Positions 32,201-41,233 of a stretch of 64,000 nt of DNA are shown here, piece after piece. The notes beneath the pieces are model-generated. The model made no database searches. It saw only the letters and a program-made list of their open reading frames with translations, and had not been told where the DNA came from. This stretch comes from Chitinimonas arctica (lineage in GTDB: Bacteria > Pseudomonadota > Gammaproteobacteria > Burkholderiales > Chitinimonadaceae): the NCBI RefSeq assembly GCF_007431345.1, contig NZ_CP041730.1, positions 2,294,001-2,358,000 on the forward strand. Direction: 5' to 3'. Each line of letters begins with the position of its first letter. Position 1 is the stretch's first letter. The position numbers and the translations under genes were made by a program.

Positions 32201-33325
32201 ATCGTCGCCCAATGGATTGCGATTGCCGTCGACGAAGACCGGCGCATCGTTGACCGGCGTAACGCCGACATTGACGGTGACCGTGTCGCTACCACCCTGG
32301 CCATCGCTGACCGTGATGGTGAAGCTATCGGCGCCGTTGTAGTTGGCGGCGGGGGTGTAGGTCCAGCTGCCATCGTTATTGACTTGCGCCGTGCCATGGC
32401 TGGGGTCGCTGCCCTTGCCGAAGCTCAGGCTATCGCCATCCACATCGGTGGCCGCCACGGTCCCGCTGACCGGCGTATCTTCCGGCGTGCTGACACTGAT
32501 CGCCTCGCCCAGCGGCACATTGCCGTCCACCAGCACCGGTGCATCGTTGACCGGATTCACGGTGATGGTGATTTGGCCGAGGCTGGTTTCGCCGCGGCTG
32601 TTGCTGACGGTGTAATCGAGCTGGACGACACCATTGAAATTGGGGTTGGGCGTATAGCTGAGGGTGCCGTCGGGATTGAGCACCACCGTGCCGGTCGGCG
32701 TGGTGGGCACGCCGACCAGGGTCAATTGGCCACCATTGGGATCGCTGTCGTTCAGGCGCACGTCGAAAGTGATCGTGCTGTCCTCGTCCACGCTAAAGGC
32801 GTCGTCCAGCACTTGCGGACCGCCCAGGCTGGCGGTCGTCGGCAGCGCCTGATCGATGCTTTCCTCGCCGCCCGCCCCACCCGACTGGAGGAATGCATCG
32901 GCATCCAGCGTTTCGGCGATGCGCAACAAGCGGACAAAACCGTGTGCATCGCTCCCTTCGCCACCTGCCAGGCCCGCCGCGGTCGGTTCCAGCTCGGTGG
33001 AGAGATCCCTGCCCTCGTTCAGCGCCGCGATGACCTTATCCGATCCGGCATTCAGGCTGGCCAAGGCCGCTTCGGTGGCATCAACGGGCGCGGTACCGAG
33101 CAGATTGGCATCGATCAACAGCTCGCGTCCACCGGCCACGGCGATGGTCTGGGCATTGGGCAGGGCCAATTCCAGCTGGGCGCCAGCATCGGTCACGACG
33201 ATCTGACCTTCGCGAATCAGGTCGCCCACCTTCAATTCGGTCCGCTGGCCACTGGCGTCTACCAGCCAAGCCTTACCTTGCAGAAGGGCGACGCGGACTT
33301 GGGCGGTAATAAGATCGACGGCCAT
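23246..33325 (-). CDS. lapA: Giant LapA-type RTX biofilm adhesin, 3359 residues
   Basis: The start ATG 33325 follows GGAG by eight bases. Residues 1-125 form the retention module, with a TAAG cleavage motif at 115-118. Residues about 160-560 hold four VCBS/cadherin-like repeats ([26 protein letters not shown]). Residues about 562-2570 hold 19 Ig-like units, mostly 106 residues. Three further VCBS-like domains follow, then a DUF642/galactose-binding-like jellyroll ([12 protein letters not shown] ... [12 protein letters not shown]) that may be the ligand-binding part. The C-terminus has RTX nonapeptides ([20 protein letters not shown]) and a type I secretion end. By analogy with LapA it is exported by the adjacent ABC/HlyD/TolC system, retained in the outer membrane by its N-terminus, and mediates attachment. 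Ligand unknown. Confidence 0.95.
25615..31642 (-). repeat. Array of 19 Ig-like adhesin units (unit 318 bp / 106 residues)
   Basis: The core of each unit is [20 protein letters not shown] ... [13 protein letters not shown]. Unit starts on the minus strand are evenly spaced: 31324 (unit 2), 31006, 30688, and so on in 318-bp steps to 26554 (unit 17). Units 18-19 have diverged. A second period of 954 bp (three units) is visible: ATAGCCTTCGGTGTCGG recurs at 30071 and 31025, and CCGGTTGCGACGG at 29421 and 30375. The unit length is a multiple of three, so gain or loss of units keeps the frame. Confidence 0.95.
32972..32983 (-). other. Predicted LapG cleavage motif (TAAG) in the adhesin retention module
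   Basis: These 12 bases encode Thr115-Ala-Ala-Gly118 within [14 protein letters not shown]. In Pseudomonas fluorescens LapA, LapG cuts within the TAAG motif between the two alanines. The motif, its position just over 100 residues from the N-terminus and the nearby protease gene agree well. Confidence 0.85.
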
Positions 33326-33431
33326 GGCTAGTACTCCAGAACGAATAGGGGGCAATGGAGCTCATGCTAGCGAGATGGGAGGCCGCGCGATATTGGCCTT
33401 GGGTACAGGTAGGTGAGGCAAGCCCGAGTTT

Positions 33432-34046
33432 TCAGGTGATTCCATGTACGCGCAGGGCCAGTTGCAGCCTATCGGTCAGGTGCAACTTGGCGAACACGGC
33501 GGCCAGATGCGCTTTGACGGTGCGCTCGGTAATCCCGCATTGGTCGGCAATGGCGCGGTTGGAGGCGCCATTGGCAGCCAATTGCGCGACTTCGCGTTCC
33601 CTTTCGGTCAGCCCTTCGCCCCAGGTCGATGCGACCACGGAGCGGGCCGCTTGTACGCTGGCGAGCAGTTGTTGCATCAGTTCGCGTCCGACCCAGACGT
33701 GCCCGGCGCTGACCACTTCTTGCACCTGCCGCAGCGTGCCGGCATCGGCGTAGGCGTGGCAGTAGGCCGCACTGCCGGCATCCAAGGCAGCCAGCGCCTG
33801 CTCGCGCCGAGGAAAGCTGCTGGCGTAAATCAGCTTGGCGCACGCCAGCAAAGGCGCCCAACGCGGGTCGGACCAAGCCGGCAGATCGGGGACGGCTTGG
33901 TCCAGCCAGATCACGCTGCCGTGGGCCACACCTTCGCTTGCCAGCGCCGCGAAGCTGTCCAGGCCGGGCGCATCGGGCATGCCCAGACTGCGCCGCCAAT
34001 GTGCCAGCAGCCCCCCATCGGTGCTCAGTAGAAAAATTGGGCTCAT
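33432..34046 (-). CDS. LuxR-type transcriptional regulator with degenerate receiver domain
   Basis: The 204-residue protein has a receiver-like N-terminal half in which the usual acidic pair and the conserved lysine are not recognisable; a lone Asp remains in VIWLDQAVPD. The C-terminus is a clear LuxR/GerE helix-turn-helix (GLTEREREVAQLAANGASNRAIADQ ... TERTVKAHLAAVFAKL, read in two pieces). It overlaps the hlyD-type gene by four bases and directly precedes the adhesin gene, so it is made with the secretion machinery. Control of the adhesin promoter in 33326-33431 is a reasonable inference. The degenerate receiver suggests phosphorylation-independent action. Confidence 0.85.
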   Translation of the reverse strand: MSPIFLLSTDGGLLAHWRRSLGMPDAPGLDSFAALASEGVAHGSVIWLDQAVPDLPAWSDPRWAPLLACAKLIYASSFPRREQALAALDAGSAAYCHAYADAGTLRQVQEVVSAGHVWVGRELMQQLLASVQAARSVVASTWGEGLTEREREVAQLAANGASNRAIADQCGITERTVKAHLAAVFAKLHLTDRLQLALRVHGIT

Positions 34047-35437
34047 CGTTCGGTCAGGGAATTGGCCTTGGCACGCAAGATGGGTTTGAGCAGGTAGGAC
34101 AAGATGGTCTTCTTGCCGGTAAGAATATCGACCTGGGCCACCATACCCGGAATGATGGGCAATTTCTGCGGTCCCAGGTCGGCCGATACGGTACGCACCC
34201 GTACCAGGAAGAAGGCATTGCCCTTCTCATCCGTCACCGTATCCGCGCCTATCTGCTCCAGCGTTGCATCCAGGCCGCCATAAGTCGCGAAATCGTAGGC
34301 GGTGAACTTGACCTGGGCTTTCTGGCCAGGCCGCAGAAAAGCGATATCCTTTGGCAGGATGCGCGCTTCCAGCAGCAGGGCATCGTCGGACGGCACCACT
34401 TCCACCAGGTCCTTGCCAGGCTGTACCACGCCACCCACGGTATTGATCTTGAGCTGCTTGATGGTGCCTTTTACCGGCGAGCGGATTTCCGTCTGCTTGA
34501 CCCGGTCCTGCAGGCCGACACTGCCTTCCGACAAGGCGCTCAATTTGGCATTGCTTTCGCTCAGTTCCGCCCGGGCCTGGTTTTCGAATGCCAGCTCCAC
34601 TTCGCGTATTTTGCGGCTGGCCTCGCCGATGGCCGCCTGCAGGCGCGGAATATCGGAATTGGCACTGTCGCGTTCGCCCCGATAGCGGGCCACATCGCGC
34701 TCCAGCCGCAGCAACTCCACATCCGACACCGCGCCGGTCTTGGCCAGGGGCCGGGTCAATTCCAGCTCCTGCGCGGTCAGATCATAGCTGCGCGCCGCCT
34801 GTTCGCGCCGGGCCCGCACCGATACCAGCTCCTGGCTGCGCTGCGAAGCCTGCTGGCTGGCGACCCCCACCGAGGCATTCAGCTCGGCGCGGCGCGATTC
34901 GTACATCTGCCGCTCCTGCTCGACGATTTCCGGCGCCTCGCTCAGCACCTGTTCCGGCGGGATGAAGGCCGCCCCGTCGGCGAGTGCCTTGAGCCGGGCA
35001 GACTTGGCCAACAGGGCCAGGTACTGGGCGCGGTTCTCGCGCAAGGACGACACCATGCGGGTGGGATCGACCTTGAAAAGCAGTTGGCCGGCTTGCACCA
35101 CCTGGCCTTCACTGACAAGGATCTGCGACACGATGCCGCCGTCCATGCTCTGCAGTATCTGCACCTGCCGGGAGGGGATGACCTTGCCTTCGCCGCGGGT
35201 GACCTCATGGATAGGCGCCAGGCCGGCCCAGATCAGCAAGACCAGGCAGGCGCCTATGCTCAGCCAGACCACCACCCGTGCGCCTCGCGGGGTCTGCTCG
35301 GCGATGGCCCAGTCGGCATCGGCATCGAAATCCATGTCCTTGTCGCGTCCCTCGCCCAACAGGCCCAGCATGGCTCGGTCCAGCCAGGCGGAACAGGGTG
35401 CGTAGAGCGCTTGCAGGCCCTTCAACACGCGCGACAT
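34043..35437 (-). CDS. lapC: HlyD-family membrane-fusion protein of the adhesin secretion system (LapC-like)
   Basis: The 464-residue periplasmic adaptor has a cytoplasmic N-terminus, one transmembrane helix (VVVWLSIGACLVLLIWAGLA), a lipoyl-like part (GEGKVIPSRQVQILQSMDGG), a long coiled-coil hairpin (about residues 150-290), and the HlyD C-terminal pattern RSPVKGTIKQLKINTVGGVV, VPSDDALLLEARI and PGMVAQVDILTGKKTILSYL. It links the ABC exporter to the TolC-like channel. It overlaps the ABC gene by one base and the LuxR gene by four, giving one operon of exporter, adaptor and regulator. Confidence 0.94.
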   Translation of the reverse strand: MSRVLKGLQALYAPCSAWLDRAMLGLLGEGRDKDMDFDADADWAIAEQTPRGARVVVWLSIGACLVLLIWAGLAPIHEVTRGEGKVIPSRQVQILQSMDGGIVSQILVSEGQVVQAGQLLFKVDPTRMVSSLRENRAQYLALLAKSARLKALADGAAFIPPEQVLSEAPEIVEQERQMYESRRAELNASVGVASQQASQRSQELVSVRARREQAARSYDLTAQELELTRPLAKTGAVSDVELLRLERDVARYRGERDSANSDIPRLQAAIGEASRKIREVELAFENQARAELSESNAKLSALSEGSVGLQDRVKQTEIRSPVKGTIKQLKINTVGGVVQPGKDLVEVVPSDDALLLEARILPKDIAFLRPGQKAQVKFTAYDFATYGGLDATLEQIGADTVTDEKGNAFFLVRVRTVSADLGPQKLPIIPGMVAQVDILTGKKTILSYLLKPILRAKANSLTER

Positions 35438-37620
35438 CAGGCGGCCCTGCCGATCCGGCCGCTCTGCAAGGCCTCCACCACTTGTGCCTTGGGGCCATCG
35501 GCCATCACCTGGCCGTTGTCGATCACGATCAACCTATCCACCAGGTCCAGCAGCGAAGTGCGGTGGGTCACCAGCACCATGGTCTTGGCATCGGCGAATT
35601 TGCGCAGCCGCGTCTTCAGCATATCCTCGCTCTGATGGTCCATCGCGCTGCTGGGCTCATCCAATAACAGGATGGCCGGATCATTGAGCAAGGCCCGGGC
35701 GATGCCCACTGCCTGCCGCTGCCCGCCGGACAGCGACTCGCCGCGCTCGCCCACCAGCATATCGAAGCCGCGTGGATGGCGATTGGCGAACTCGGTCACG
35801 CCGGCGATTTCAGCCGCGGTCAGTATCATCTGGTCGTCGGCGAAAGGCGCGCCCATGGCGATGTTTTCCTTCAGCGTGCCGTAGAACAAATTGATGTCCT
35901 GCGGTACGAAGCCGGTGGCCCGGCGTAGTTCGGCGGGGTCGATCTGGCGCGCATCGATGCCGTCGATCAAGACGGCGCCCTCGCTGGGCTGGTACAAGCC
36001 CAGCATCAGCCTTTGCAGGGTGGACTTGCCCGATCCGACCCGGCCGATGATGGCGACCTTTTCACCGGCGCGTATCTTGAACGACACATTGTTCAACGCG
36101 CTGTCCTCGCGCCCCGGATAAGCGAAGCTGACATTGCGGAATTCGATCCGCCCCTGAAAGCCGCTGCGGTGGAGGAAGGACGACTCTTCCGGCCGCTCAG
36201 GCTCGGTCTTCATATGGGTTTCCACCGCGCCCAGGCCGCTGCGGGCGTTGTGATATTGCAGCATCAGGCCCGCTACCTGGCCAAAGGGCGCCATCACCCT
36301 GCCGGCCAGCATCGAGGCAGCAATAATGCCGCCCATGCTGACCTCGCGGTCGATCAGTAGATAGACCCCGACGATCACCACGCAAATCGACACCAGTTGC
36401 TGCAAGGCCTGGGCGATATTGAGGGTGGCGGACGACAGCAGCTTGAGCTTGGCGCCGGTCTGCGCCAGGAAGACGCTGGCCTGCTCCCACTTACGCTGGA
36501 AACTCCCCTCGGCCACCATGAACTTGATGGTTTCCAGGCCGACCAGACTCTCCACCAAGGTGGCATTGCGCTGGGCCGCGGCGCGCTGGGTCAGTTCCAC
36601 CAGCTCCTGCATCTTTTGCTGCACCACCATCGCGCAGGCCAGTAAAAGTACGATGCCGATCAAGGGCGGCAGGATCAGCCAAGGCGAGATCCAGGTCATC
36701 ACCAGCAGAAAGAGCAACACAAAGGGCAGGTCGACCAAGGTGGTGATGGTGGCCGAAGCGACGAAATCGCGCACCGATTCGAAAGCCCGCAAATTGGCGG
36801 CGAAGGAGCCGACCGAAGCGGGCCTGTCCGCCAGGCGAAGACCCAGTACCCGTTCCATGATCTGCGCCGACAGGGTGACGTCGATCCGCTTGCCGGCGGT
36901 ATCGAGGATATAGGCGCGCAGTACGCGCAGCACCACATCGAAGATCAGCATCAGCAGTACGCCCAGCGACAGCACCCACAGGGTTTCCTCGGCGCGGTTC
37001 GGTACCACCCGGTCGTAGACCGTCATCGAGAACATCGGCAGGGCCAGGCCGAAGAAGTTGATCAGCAGGGCCGCCAATAGACTGTCCCGGTATAGGCGCC
37101 AGTTCTGCCACACCACGCTCCAGAACCAGTGCCGCGTTTTCAGCTGGCCGGTGGCGGGCGTGCGGGTTTCGAAATGGAATACCGGCCGCACAAAAAACAC
37201 CACGCCGGTATAGAGCGCTTCCAGCTCGGCGCGGCTCAGCACATCGGCCGACTCGCCGCCTTCCGGATAGCGTACCCGGGCTTCGCCGGTCGGCAGCCAT
37301 TCCAGCAGGATGCAAGCCAGCTTGCCCTTGAGCAGCAGAATGCAGGGCAACAGACCGGGCCTCAGCTCGTCCAGCGGCCGCCGCGCCACCCGCGCGGTCA
37401 GCCCGGCACGGGCGGCGGCGCGCGGTAGCAGGGCCGGCGTCAACTGGTTGTCCACCAGCGGCAGACCGGCCGACAGCGATTCGCGGGTGGTGTTGATACC
37501 GAAGATGCGGGCAATCGATACCACGCAGTCCAGCAGGGGGTCGAAGCGGGTATGGTGCTCACCGACGTGCCAGGACAGGGAATCGATGGGTAGCGGCGCG
37601 GCGGTGGAGGAGGGTGTCAT
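35437..37620 (-). CDS. lapB: Type I secretion ABC exporter (HlyB/LapB-like)
   Basis: The 727-residue protein has an N-terminal C39-peptidase-like domain (DPLLDCVVSIARIFGI), six transmembrane helices in the middle (LLINFFGLALPMFSMTVYDR is the family signature region), and an ATPase domain with Walker A GRVGSGKST, signature LSGGQRQAVGIARALL and Walker B ILLLDEPSSAMD. It powers export of the RTX adhesin. Retention-module adhesins do not need leader-peptide processing, so the C39-like domain is more likely a substrate docking element. ATG 37620 is preferred; an in-frame GTG at 37671 would add 17 residues. Neither has a strong ribosome-binding site. Confidence 0.94.
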   Translation of the reverse strand: MTPSSTAAPLPIDSLSWHVGEHHTRFDPLLDCVVSIARIFGINTTRESLSAGLPLVDNQLTPALLPRAAARAGLTARVARRPLDELRPGLLPCILLLKGKLACILLEWLPTGEARVRYPEGGESADVLSRAELEALYTGVVFFVRPVFHFETRTPATGQLKTRHWFWSVVWQNWRLYRDSLLAALLINFFGLALPMFSMTVYDRVVPNRAEETLWVLSLGVLLMLIFDVVLRVLRAYILDTAGKRIDVTLSAQIMERVLGLRLADRPASVGSFAANLRAFESVRDFVASATITTLVDLPFVLLFLLVMTWISPWLILPPLIGIVLLLACAMVVQQKMQELVELTQRAAAQRNATLVESLVGLETIKFMVAEGSFQRKWEQASVFLAQTGAKLKLLSSATLNIAQALQQLVSICVVIVGVYLLIDREVSMGGIIAASMLAGRVMAPFGQVAGLMLQYHNARSGLGAVETHMKTEPERPEESSFLHRSGFQGRIEFRNVSFAYPGREDSALNNVSFKIRAGEKVAIIGRVGSGKSTLQRLMLGLYQPSEGAVLIDGIDARQIDPAELRRATGFVPQDINLFYGTLKENIAMGAPFADDQMILTAAEIAGVTEFANRHPRGFDMLVGERGESLSGGQRQAVGIARALLNDPAILLLDEPSSAMDHQSEDMLKTRLRKFADAKTMVLVTHRTSLLDLVDRLIVIDNGQVMADGPKAQVVEALQSGRIGRAA

Positions 37621-37846
37621 AGGCAGGGGATGGGGTCTTCTTGCCGGAGTGGTGATAAGTCGCGCTCGCACGCAGGGTGGATCGGCCGGGGCTTGCTACC
37701 TGTTTAGCAGCTTTGCTGGCTACAGCCTAACCGCCCCGTGCGATGAAGCCAAACATCACCGAAATAGTAGAAATACCTAATACTTCAACCGATCGGCTTA
37801 TCCACAGCCTATATAGCCTTTGCGCGGAACCTGGCATGGCCTGGCT
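37621..37846 (-). promoter_or_regulatory. A+T-rich leader upstream of the lapB-lapC-luxR operon
   Basis: This 226-bp gap is noticeably A+T-rich between 37730 and 37830. On the minus strand TTGAAG, 16 bases, then TATTTC is a weak sigma-70-like pair near 37765-37795, and TATATA occurs nearby at about 37810. No gene is visible. It is the only room for a promoter driving the adhesin exporter operon. Confidence 0.3.
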
Positions 37847-38170
37847 TCAAAGGATCAGGTCATCGTTGCCCAATAGGTCCAGGGCACCACCGAGCTTATT
37901 GCGTATACCCTTGCGCAGCAGCAGCTTCTTCTGTGCGGCAGGCGGTAGATCGGTCAGTTTTATGACATTGTTATGTATCAGGGCATCGATCACATCCTCG
38001 ATCACACGCACGAAATCGGCATCGGCATCGCTGAAGATTTCCTGGTCCGGCGGCCGGTCAAGGAAATGCAGGATATCGGGATGATGGGCATCCAAGCGCT
38101 CGGCACCGGGAATTTCCTCCCGCGAGATGCCGGTAATCCGACCATCGCCGTCACGCACTACGCTGAACAT
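37847..38170 (-). CDS. Conserved hypothetical protein, 107 residues
   Basis: The ATG at 38170 follows GGGAGAAAATC, a clear ribosome-binding site. The protein has an acidic N-terminal part (MFSVVRDGDGRITGISREEI), a middle with DADADFVRVIEDVIDALI and a basic C-terminus (AAQKKLLLRKGIRNKLGG). Similar small proteins are sometimes labelled 'tryptophan synthase subunit beta like', a label without functional support. It is cytoplasmic, has no membrane segment, and lies upstream of the adhesin exporter operon on the same strand, 226 bp away. Function unknown. Confidence 0.7.
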   Translation of the reverse strand: MFSVVRDGDGRITGISREEIPGAERLDAHHPDILHFLDRPPDQEIFSDADADFVRVIEDVIDALIHNNVIKLTDLPPAAQKKLLLRKGIRNKLGGALDLLGNDDLIL

Positions 38171-38317
38171 GATTTTCTCCCGGCCGGCACGAAATCCGCG
38201 CCGGCCTGTCGCTTCAGATAGTAGTCTTTCATGCCTGGGCGCGTAGGGAAATGCGGCGCCTGACGAGCGCACCCGTCGTGCAATTCAATAAGACCAAGCC
38301 TGACAGAGGAGAGATCG

Positions 38318-39484
38318 ATGCGAAGTAGCATCCAGCAATTCATCCAGCACGAATCCAGTGGCGGCGTGCTGCTGATGCTGACCACCATCCTGGCGCTGGT
38401 GGCGGCCAACAGTCCGCTGGCCGGTGCCTACGCGCAACTGCTCGGCATCCCGGTTGCCGTCAGCCTGGGCGAATTCGCCATCGCCAAACCACTCCTGCTA
38501 TGGGTCAACGACGGCTTGATGGCGATATTTTTCTATCTGGTCGGGCTGGAATTGAAACGCGAGCTCCTGGAAGGCGAACTGGCCGACCGCCAGCGCGCCA
38601 CGCTGCCGGCCATCGCCGCGATCGGCGGCATGCTGTTGCCCGCGCTGATCTATCTCGCCTGTACCTACCACGATAGCGCCGCCCTGCGCGGCTGGGCCAT
38701 TCCGGCGGCGACCGATATCGCCTTCGCCCTGGGGGTGCTGACCCTGCTGGGGCCGCGCGTACCGATGGGCCTGAAGGTCTTTCTGGTTTCACTGGCCATC
38801 ATCGATGACCTGGGCGCCGTGCTGATCATCGCCTTGTTCTATTCGCATGGCGTATCACCCCAGGCACTGCTGGTAGCGGTCGGCGCGCTGGCCTTGCTGT
38901 GGCAATTGAATCGGCGCGGCGTCAGCCGGGGTTTTCCTTACCTGTTGGTGAGCCTGGTGCTGTGGGTCGCCGTCTTGAAGTCGGGCATCCATGCCACCTT
39001 GGCAGGCGTGGCCGCCGCCTTCTTCATGCCGCTGCGCACGCGCAATCGGCATGGCGAATCGCCTTTGCGCGCACTGGAAGCGTCGCTGCACGGACCGGTG
39101 GCTTTCTTCGTGCTACCGGTGTTCGCCTTCTTCAATGCCGGCATCCCCTTGCAGGGCCTGAGCCCGGCCAACCTGCTGGAACCCGCCCCGCTGGGCATCG
39201 CACTGGGCTTGCTGATCGGCAAGCAATTGGGGGTTTTGTCCTTTGCCTGGCTGGCGGTCAAGTCCGGCTTGGGCCGTCTACCCGAGCAGGTGGGATGGCG
39301 GGAGATCTACGGCGCCGCGCTGCTGTGCGGCATCGGCTTTACCATGAGCCTGTTTATCTCCGGCCTCGCCTTCAGCGGCGACGATCCGCATTTGCTGGTA
39401 ACCAGCCGGCTGGGGATCCTGGTCGGGTCGCTGCTGTCTGCGGTGGCGGGGTATTTGCTGCTGGCGCGATCCCCGCGGCGCTAA
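38318..39484 (+). CDS. nhaA: Na+/H+ antiporter NhaA
   Basis: NhaA exports sodium in exchange for protons across the inner membrane. The 388-residue protein matches the family length and has about 12 hydrophobic segments. The key residues fall at the same numbers as in E. coli: Asp133 in PAATDIAFALGVL, and Asp163/Asp164 in LAIIDDLGAVL. The start is well supported by AGAGGAGAGATCG before ATG 38318. It is a single-gene unit, convergent with dsbA, with a shared hairpin between the two. Confidence 0.96.
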   Translation: MRSSIQQFIQHESSGGVLLMLTTILALVAANSPLAGAYAQLLGIPVAVSLGEFAIAKPLLLWVNDGLMAIFFYLVGLELKRELLEGELADRQRATLPAIAAIGGMLLPALIYLACTYHDSAALRGWAIPAATDIAFALGVLTLLGPRVPMGLKVFLVSLAIIDDLGAVLIIALFYSHGVSPQALLVAVGALALLWQLNRRGVSRGFPYLLVSLVLWVAVLKSGIHATLAGVAAAFFMPLRTRNRHGESPLRALEASLHGPVAFFVLPVFAFFNAGIPLQGLSPANLLEPAPLGIALGLLIGKQLGVLSFAWLAVKSGLGRLPEQVGWREIYGAALLCGIGFTMSLFISGLAFSGDDPHLLVTSRLGILVGSLLSAVAGYLLLARSPRR

Positions 39485-39485
39485 G

Positions 39486-39516
39486 AAAAAACGCCACCGA
39501 AAAATCAGGTGGCGTT
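39486..39516. terminator. Rho-independent terminator between nhaA and dsbA
   Basis: AACGCCACC and GGTGGCGTT form a nine-base stem around GAAAAATCA. On the minus strand the stem is followed by TTTTTT, giving a strong terminator for dsbA. On the plus strand it is followed by GATTTC, a weaker stop for nhaA. Confidence 0.88.
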
Positions 39517-39540
39517 GATTTCTACCGAAGTCGTCCTGCT

Positions 39541-40239
39541 TCAGGACTTCTTCTTTTCCGCGGCAACAGCGACGGCAGGCTTGGCTTCAGCCTTGGCGGG
39601 CTTGAGGCCGGCGCGTTCCTTGGCGATCAGTTCGTTCATCACGACGAAAAGTTTGTCTTCGCTTTGGGTCTTGGACGGCGAAGTCTTGTACTTGCCGTTG
39701 ATGATAAAGGTCGGCACGCCATCGATCTGGTAGTCGCGCGTCAATTGGCTGGCGCGGGTGAATTGCGACTGTGCGCTGAAGGACTTGTAAGCCGCTTCGA
39801 ACTGGGCACGGTTCACGCCTTGCTTGGCCACCCAATCGAACAGTACCTTCTCGTCGCGCAGCTCGATCTTGCTCTGCTGCACCGCCTCGAACACCTTGGG
39901 CGTGAGTGCGTTGACCTGGTTGAGCGCCTTCAGGGCGATAAATATCTTGGCATGGCCGGTCATATCGCTGCGGCCATCCCACATCGCGTGTTCGCGGCGG
40001 AACGACACATCCTTGGGCAGCGTCTTCACCCAGGCCTCGACCTTGGGGTCGAGGTGGAAACAATGCGGGCAGCCATACCAGAAGAACTCGATCACTTCGA
40101 TCTTGCCAGGGGCATCGGTCGGCTTGGCGCTGGACAGATAGTCGAAATCGACGCCGGCACGTGGCTCGGCATGGGTGGTAAGGGCAGCCAGCGCAAGGCC
40201 GGTGGCGAGAAGGCGGGCAAACAACTTGGCAAACCGCAT
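39541..40239 (-). CDS. dsbA: Thiol:disulfide interchange protein DsbA
   Basis: DsbA introduces disulfide bonds into exported proteins in the periplasm. The 232-residue protein has a signal peptide (LFARLLATGLALAALTTHA), the thioredoxin-fold active site FFWYGCPHC with Cys57 and Cys60, and the cis-proline loop DGVPTFIING. A lysine/alanine-rich C-terminal tail (AKAEAKPAVAVAAEKKKS) is an extension relative to E. coli DsbA. It lies 29 bp after the SPOR-domain gene, the same pairing seen in other betaproteobacteria, so they are probably co-transcribed. Confidence 0.94.
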   Translation of the reverse strand: MRFAKLFARLLATGLALAALTTHAEPRAGVDFDYLSSAKPTDAPGKIEVIEFFWYGCPHCFHLDPKVEAWVKTLPKDVSFRREHAMWDGRSDMTGHAKIFIALKALNQVNALTPKVFEAVQQSKIELRDEKVLFDWVAKQGVNRAQFEAAYKSFSAQSQFTRASQLTRDYQIDGVPTFIINGKYKTSPSKTQSEDKLFVVMNELIAKERAGLKPAKAEAKPAVAVAAEKKKS

Positions 40240-40268
40240 TATGGCTCCTGAGGTATCGAGGGATTTTC

Positions 40269-40940
40269 TTACTGTTTGATTAAGGCGGAATCGACGCCGT
40301 TCACGGAGAGCTGGCTGCGCAGACGATCGATATCTTCCAGGCGCGCCAGCGGGCCTATCCTGACTCGATGCAGCACGCCCTTGCCGGCTACTTCGCTGGT
40401 CTGGATATTGGCCTCGATACCGAGCAAGGCCAATTTTGCCTTCAGATTATCGGCATCCGTCTCATTCTGAAAAGCCCCCGCCTGCAAATAGCTCCCTTTG
40501 GCCGGCTGGACCGTGGCAGGAGGATTCGCTTCGGGCGGCTTGCTGGGGACCACGGCTTTCGGCTCGGGTTTGGCATCACCGCCCAGTTCCGGCAGCATGG
40601 TATAGAAATCGAAACGGTCGGGTGCCGGCTTGGCCGGGGTGGCGGGATCGCTTGCCGGCGGAAGCGGCGGTACGGCAATCGGCGCCTTGCCGCCGCCAGT
40701 CGGCGCCAACACCTCCGGCTGGCCAGGGGAAGGCTGGGCAGCAGCGCCGGCCTTAGACACCCTGCTGCCGAATGGATTGGGGGATTTGTTCAGATAGAGG
40801 GCTGCGGCCACGGCGATCGCGATGCCCAGGCACAGGCCGATGAACAGGCCGGCGAAGATCGACCCGCCGCTACCGCCACCACCACGTTTGCCGGCACCCG
40901 CGGCCGGGCGCTTGCCACTTTGCTTATAGTCCTTGCTCAT
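40269..40940 (-). CDS. SPOR-domain inner-membrane protein (FtsN-like)
   Basis: The 223-residue protein has a short basic cytoplasmic N-terminus rich in Lys and Gly, one transmembrane helix (IFAGLFIGLCLGIAIAVAAALYL), a proline/alanine-rich periplasmic linker (about 60-150) and a C-terminal SPOR domain (GSYLQAGAFQNETDADNLKA ... VLHRVRIGPLARLEDIDRL). SPOR domains bind denuded septal peptidoglycan, so a cell-division or septum role is likely. Calling it FtsN itself would go beyond the sequence. It precedes dsbA in the same operon. A minus-strand TATAAT at 40984-40989 is a candidate -10 for this pair. Confidence 0.85.
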   Translation of the reverse strand: MSKDYKQSGKRPAAGAGKRGGGGSGGSIFAGLFIGLCLGIAIAVAAALYLNKSPNPFGSRVSKAGAAAQPSPGQPEVLAPTGGGKAPIAVPPLPPASDPATPAKPAPDRFDFYTMLPELGGDAKPEPKAVVPSKPPEANPPATVQPAKGSYLQAGAFQNETDADNLKAKLALLGIEANIQTSEVAGKGVLHRVRIGPLARLEDIDRLRSQLSVNGVDSALIKQ

Positions 40941-41171
40941 GTCCCACTCTGCAACAGCGCGGCGGTTGCCACGCGAATCGGCGCATTATAGCGACCTGGC
41001 GCCCCGAAAACCGAGCTAACGCAAGCTTGGGCAAGGCCATTTGAAAACCCTGCCCGGATCGCCGCCCGGGCGTACCCGCCGCCGGCGTCGCGCCCACCTT
41101 GAAATCCCGCCGGAATCGAGCGGGTATTAACGGGAAATACCACGTCTTACCCCCTATTGTCTTTGTCGCAC

Positions 41172-41200
41172 TGCGGCAAAAGTACCGATTGCCCTATAAT
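41172..41200 (+). promoter_or_regulatory. Candidate sigma-70 promoter of argH
   Basis: A perfect TATAAT at 41195-41200 lies 33 bp upstream of the argH ATG. At 17 bp spacing the -35 position reads TGCGGC, a poor match. The rest of the 293-bp gap 40941-41233 contains a divergent TATAAT (minus strand, 40984-40989) for the SPOR gene and no recognisable gene. Confidence 0.5.
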
Positions 41201-41233
41201 CGCGCCATCGCACCAAACTTGGAACCTGCGTTC

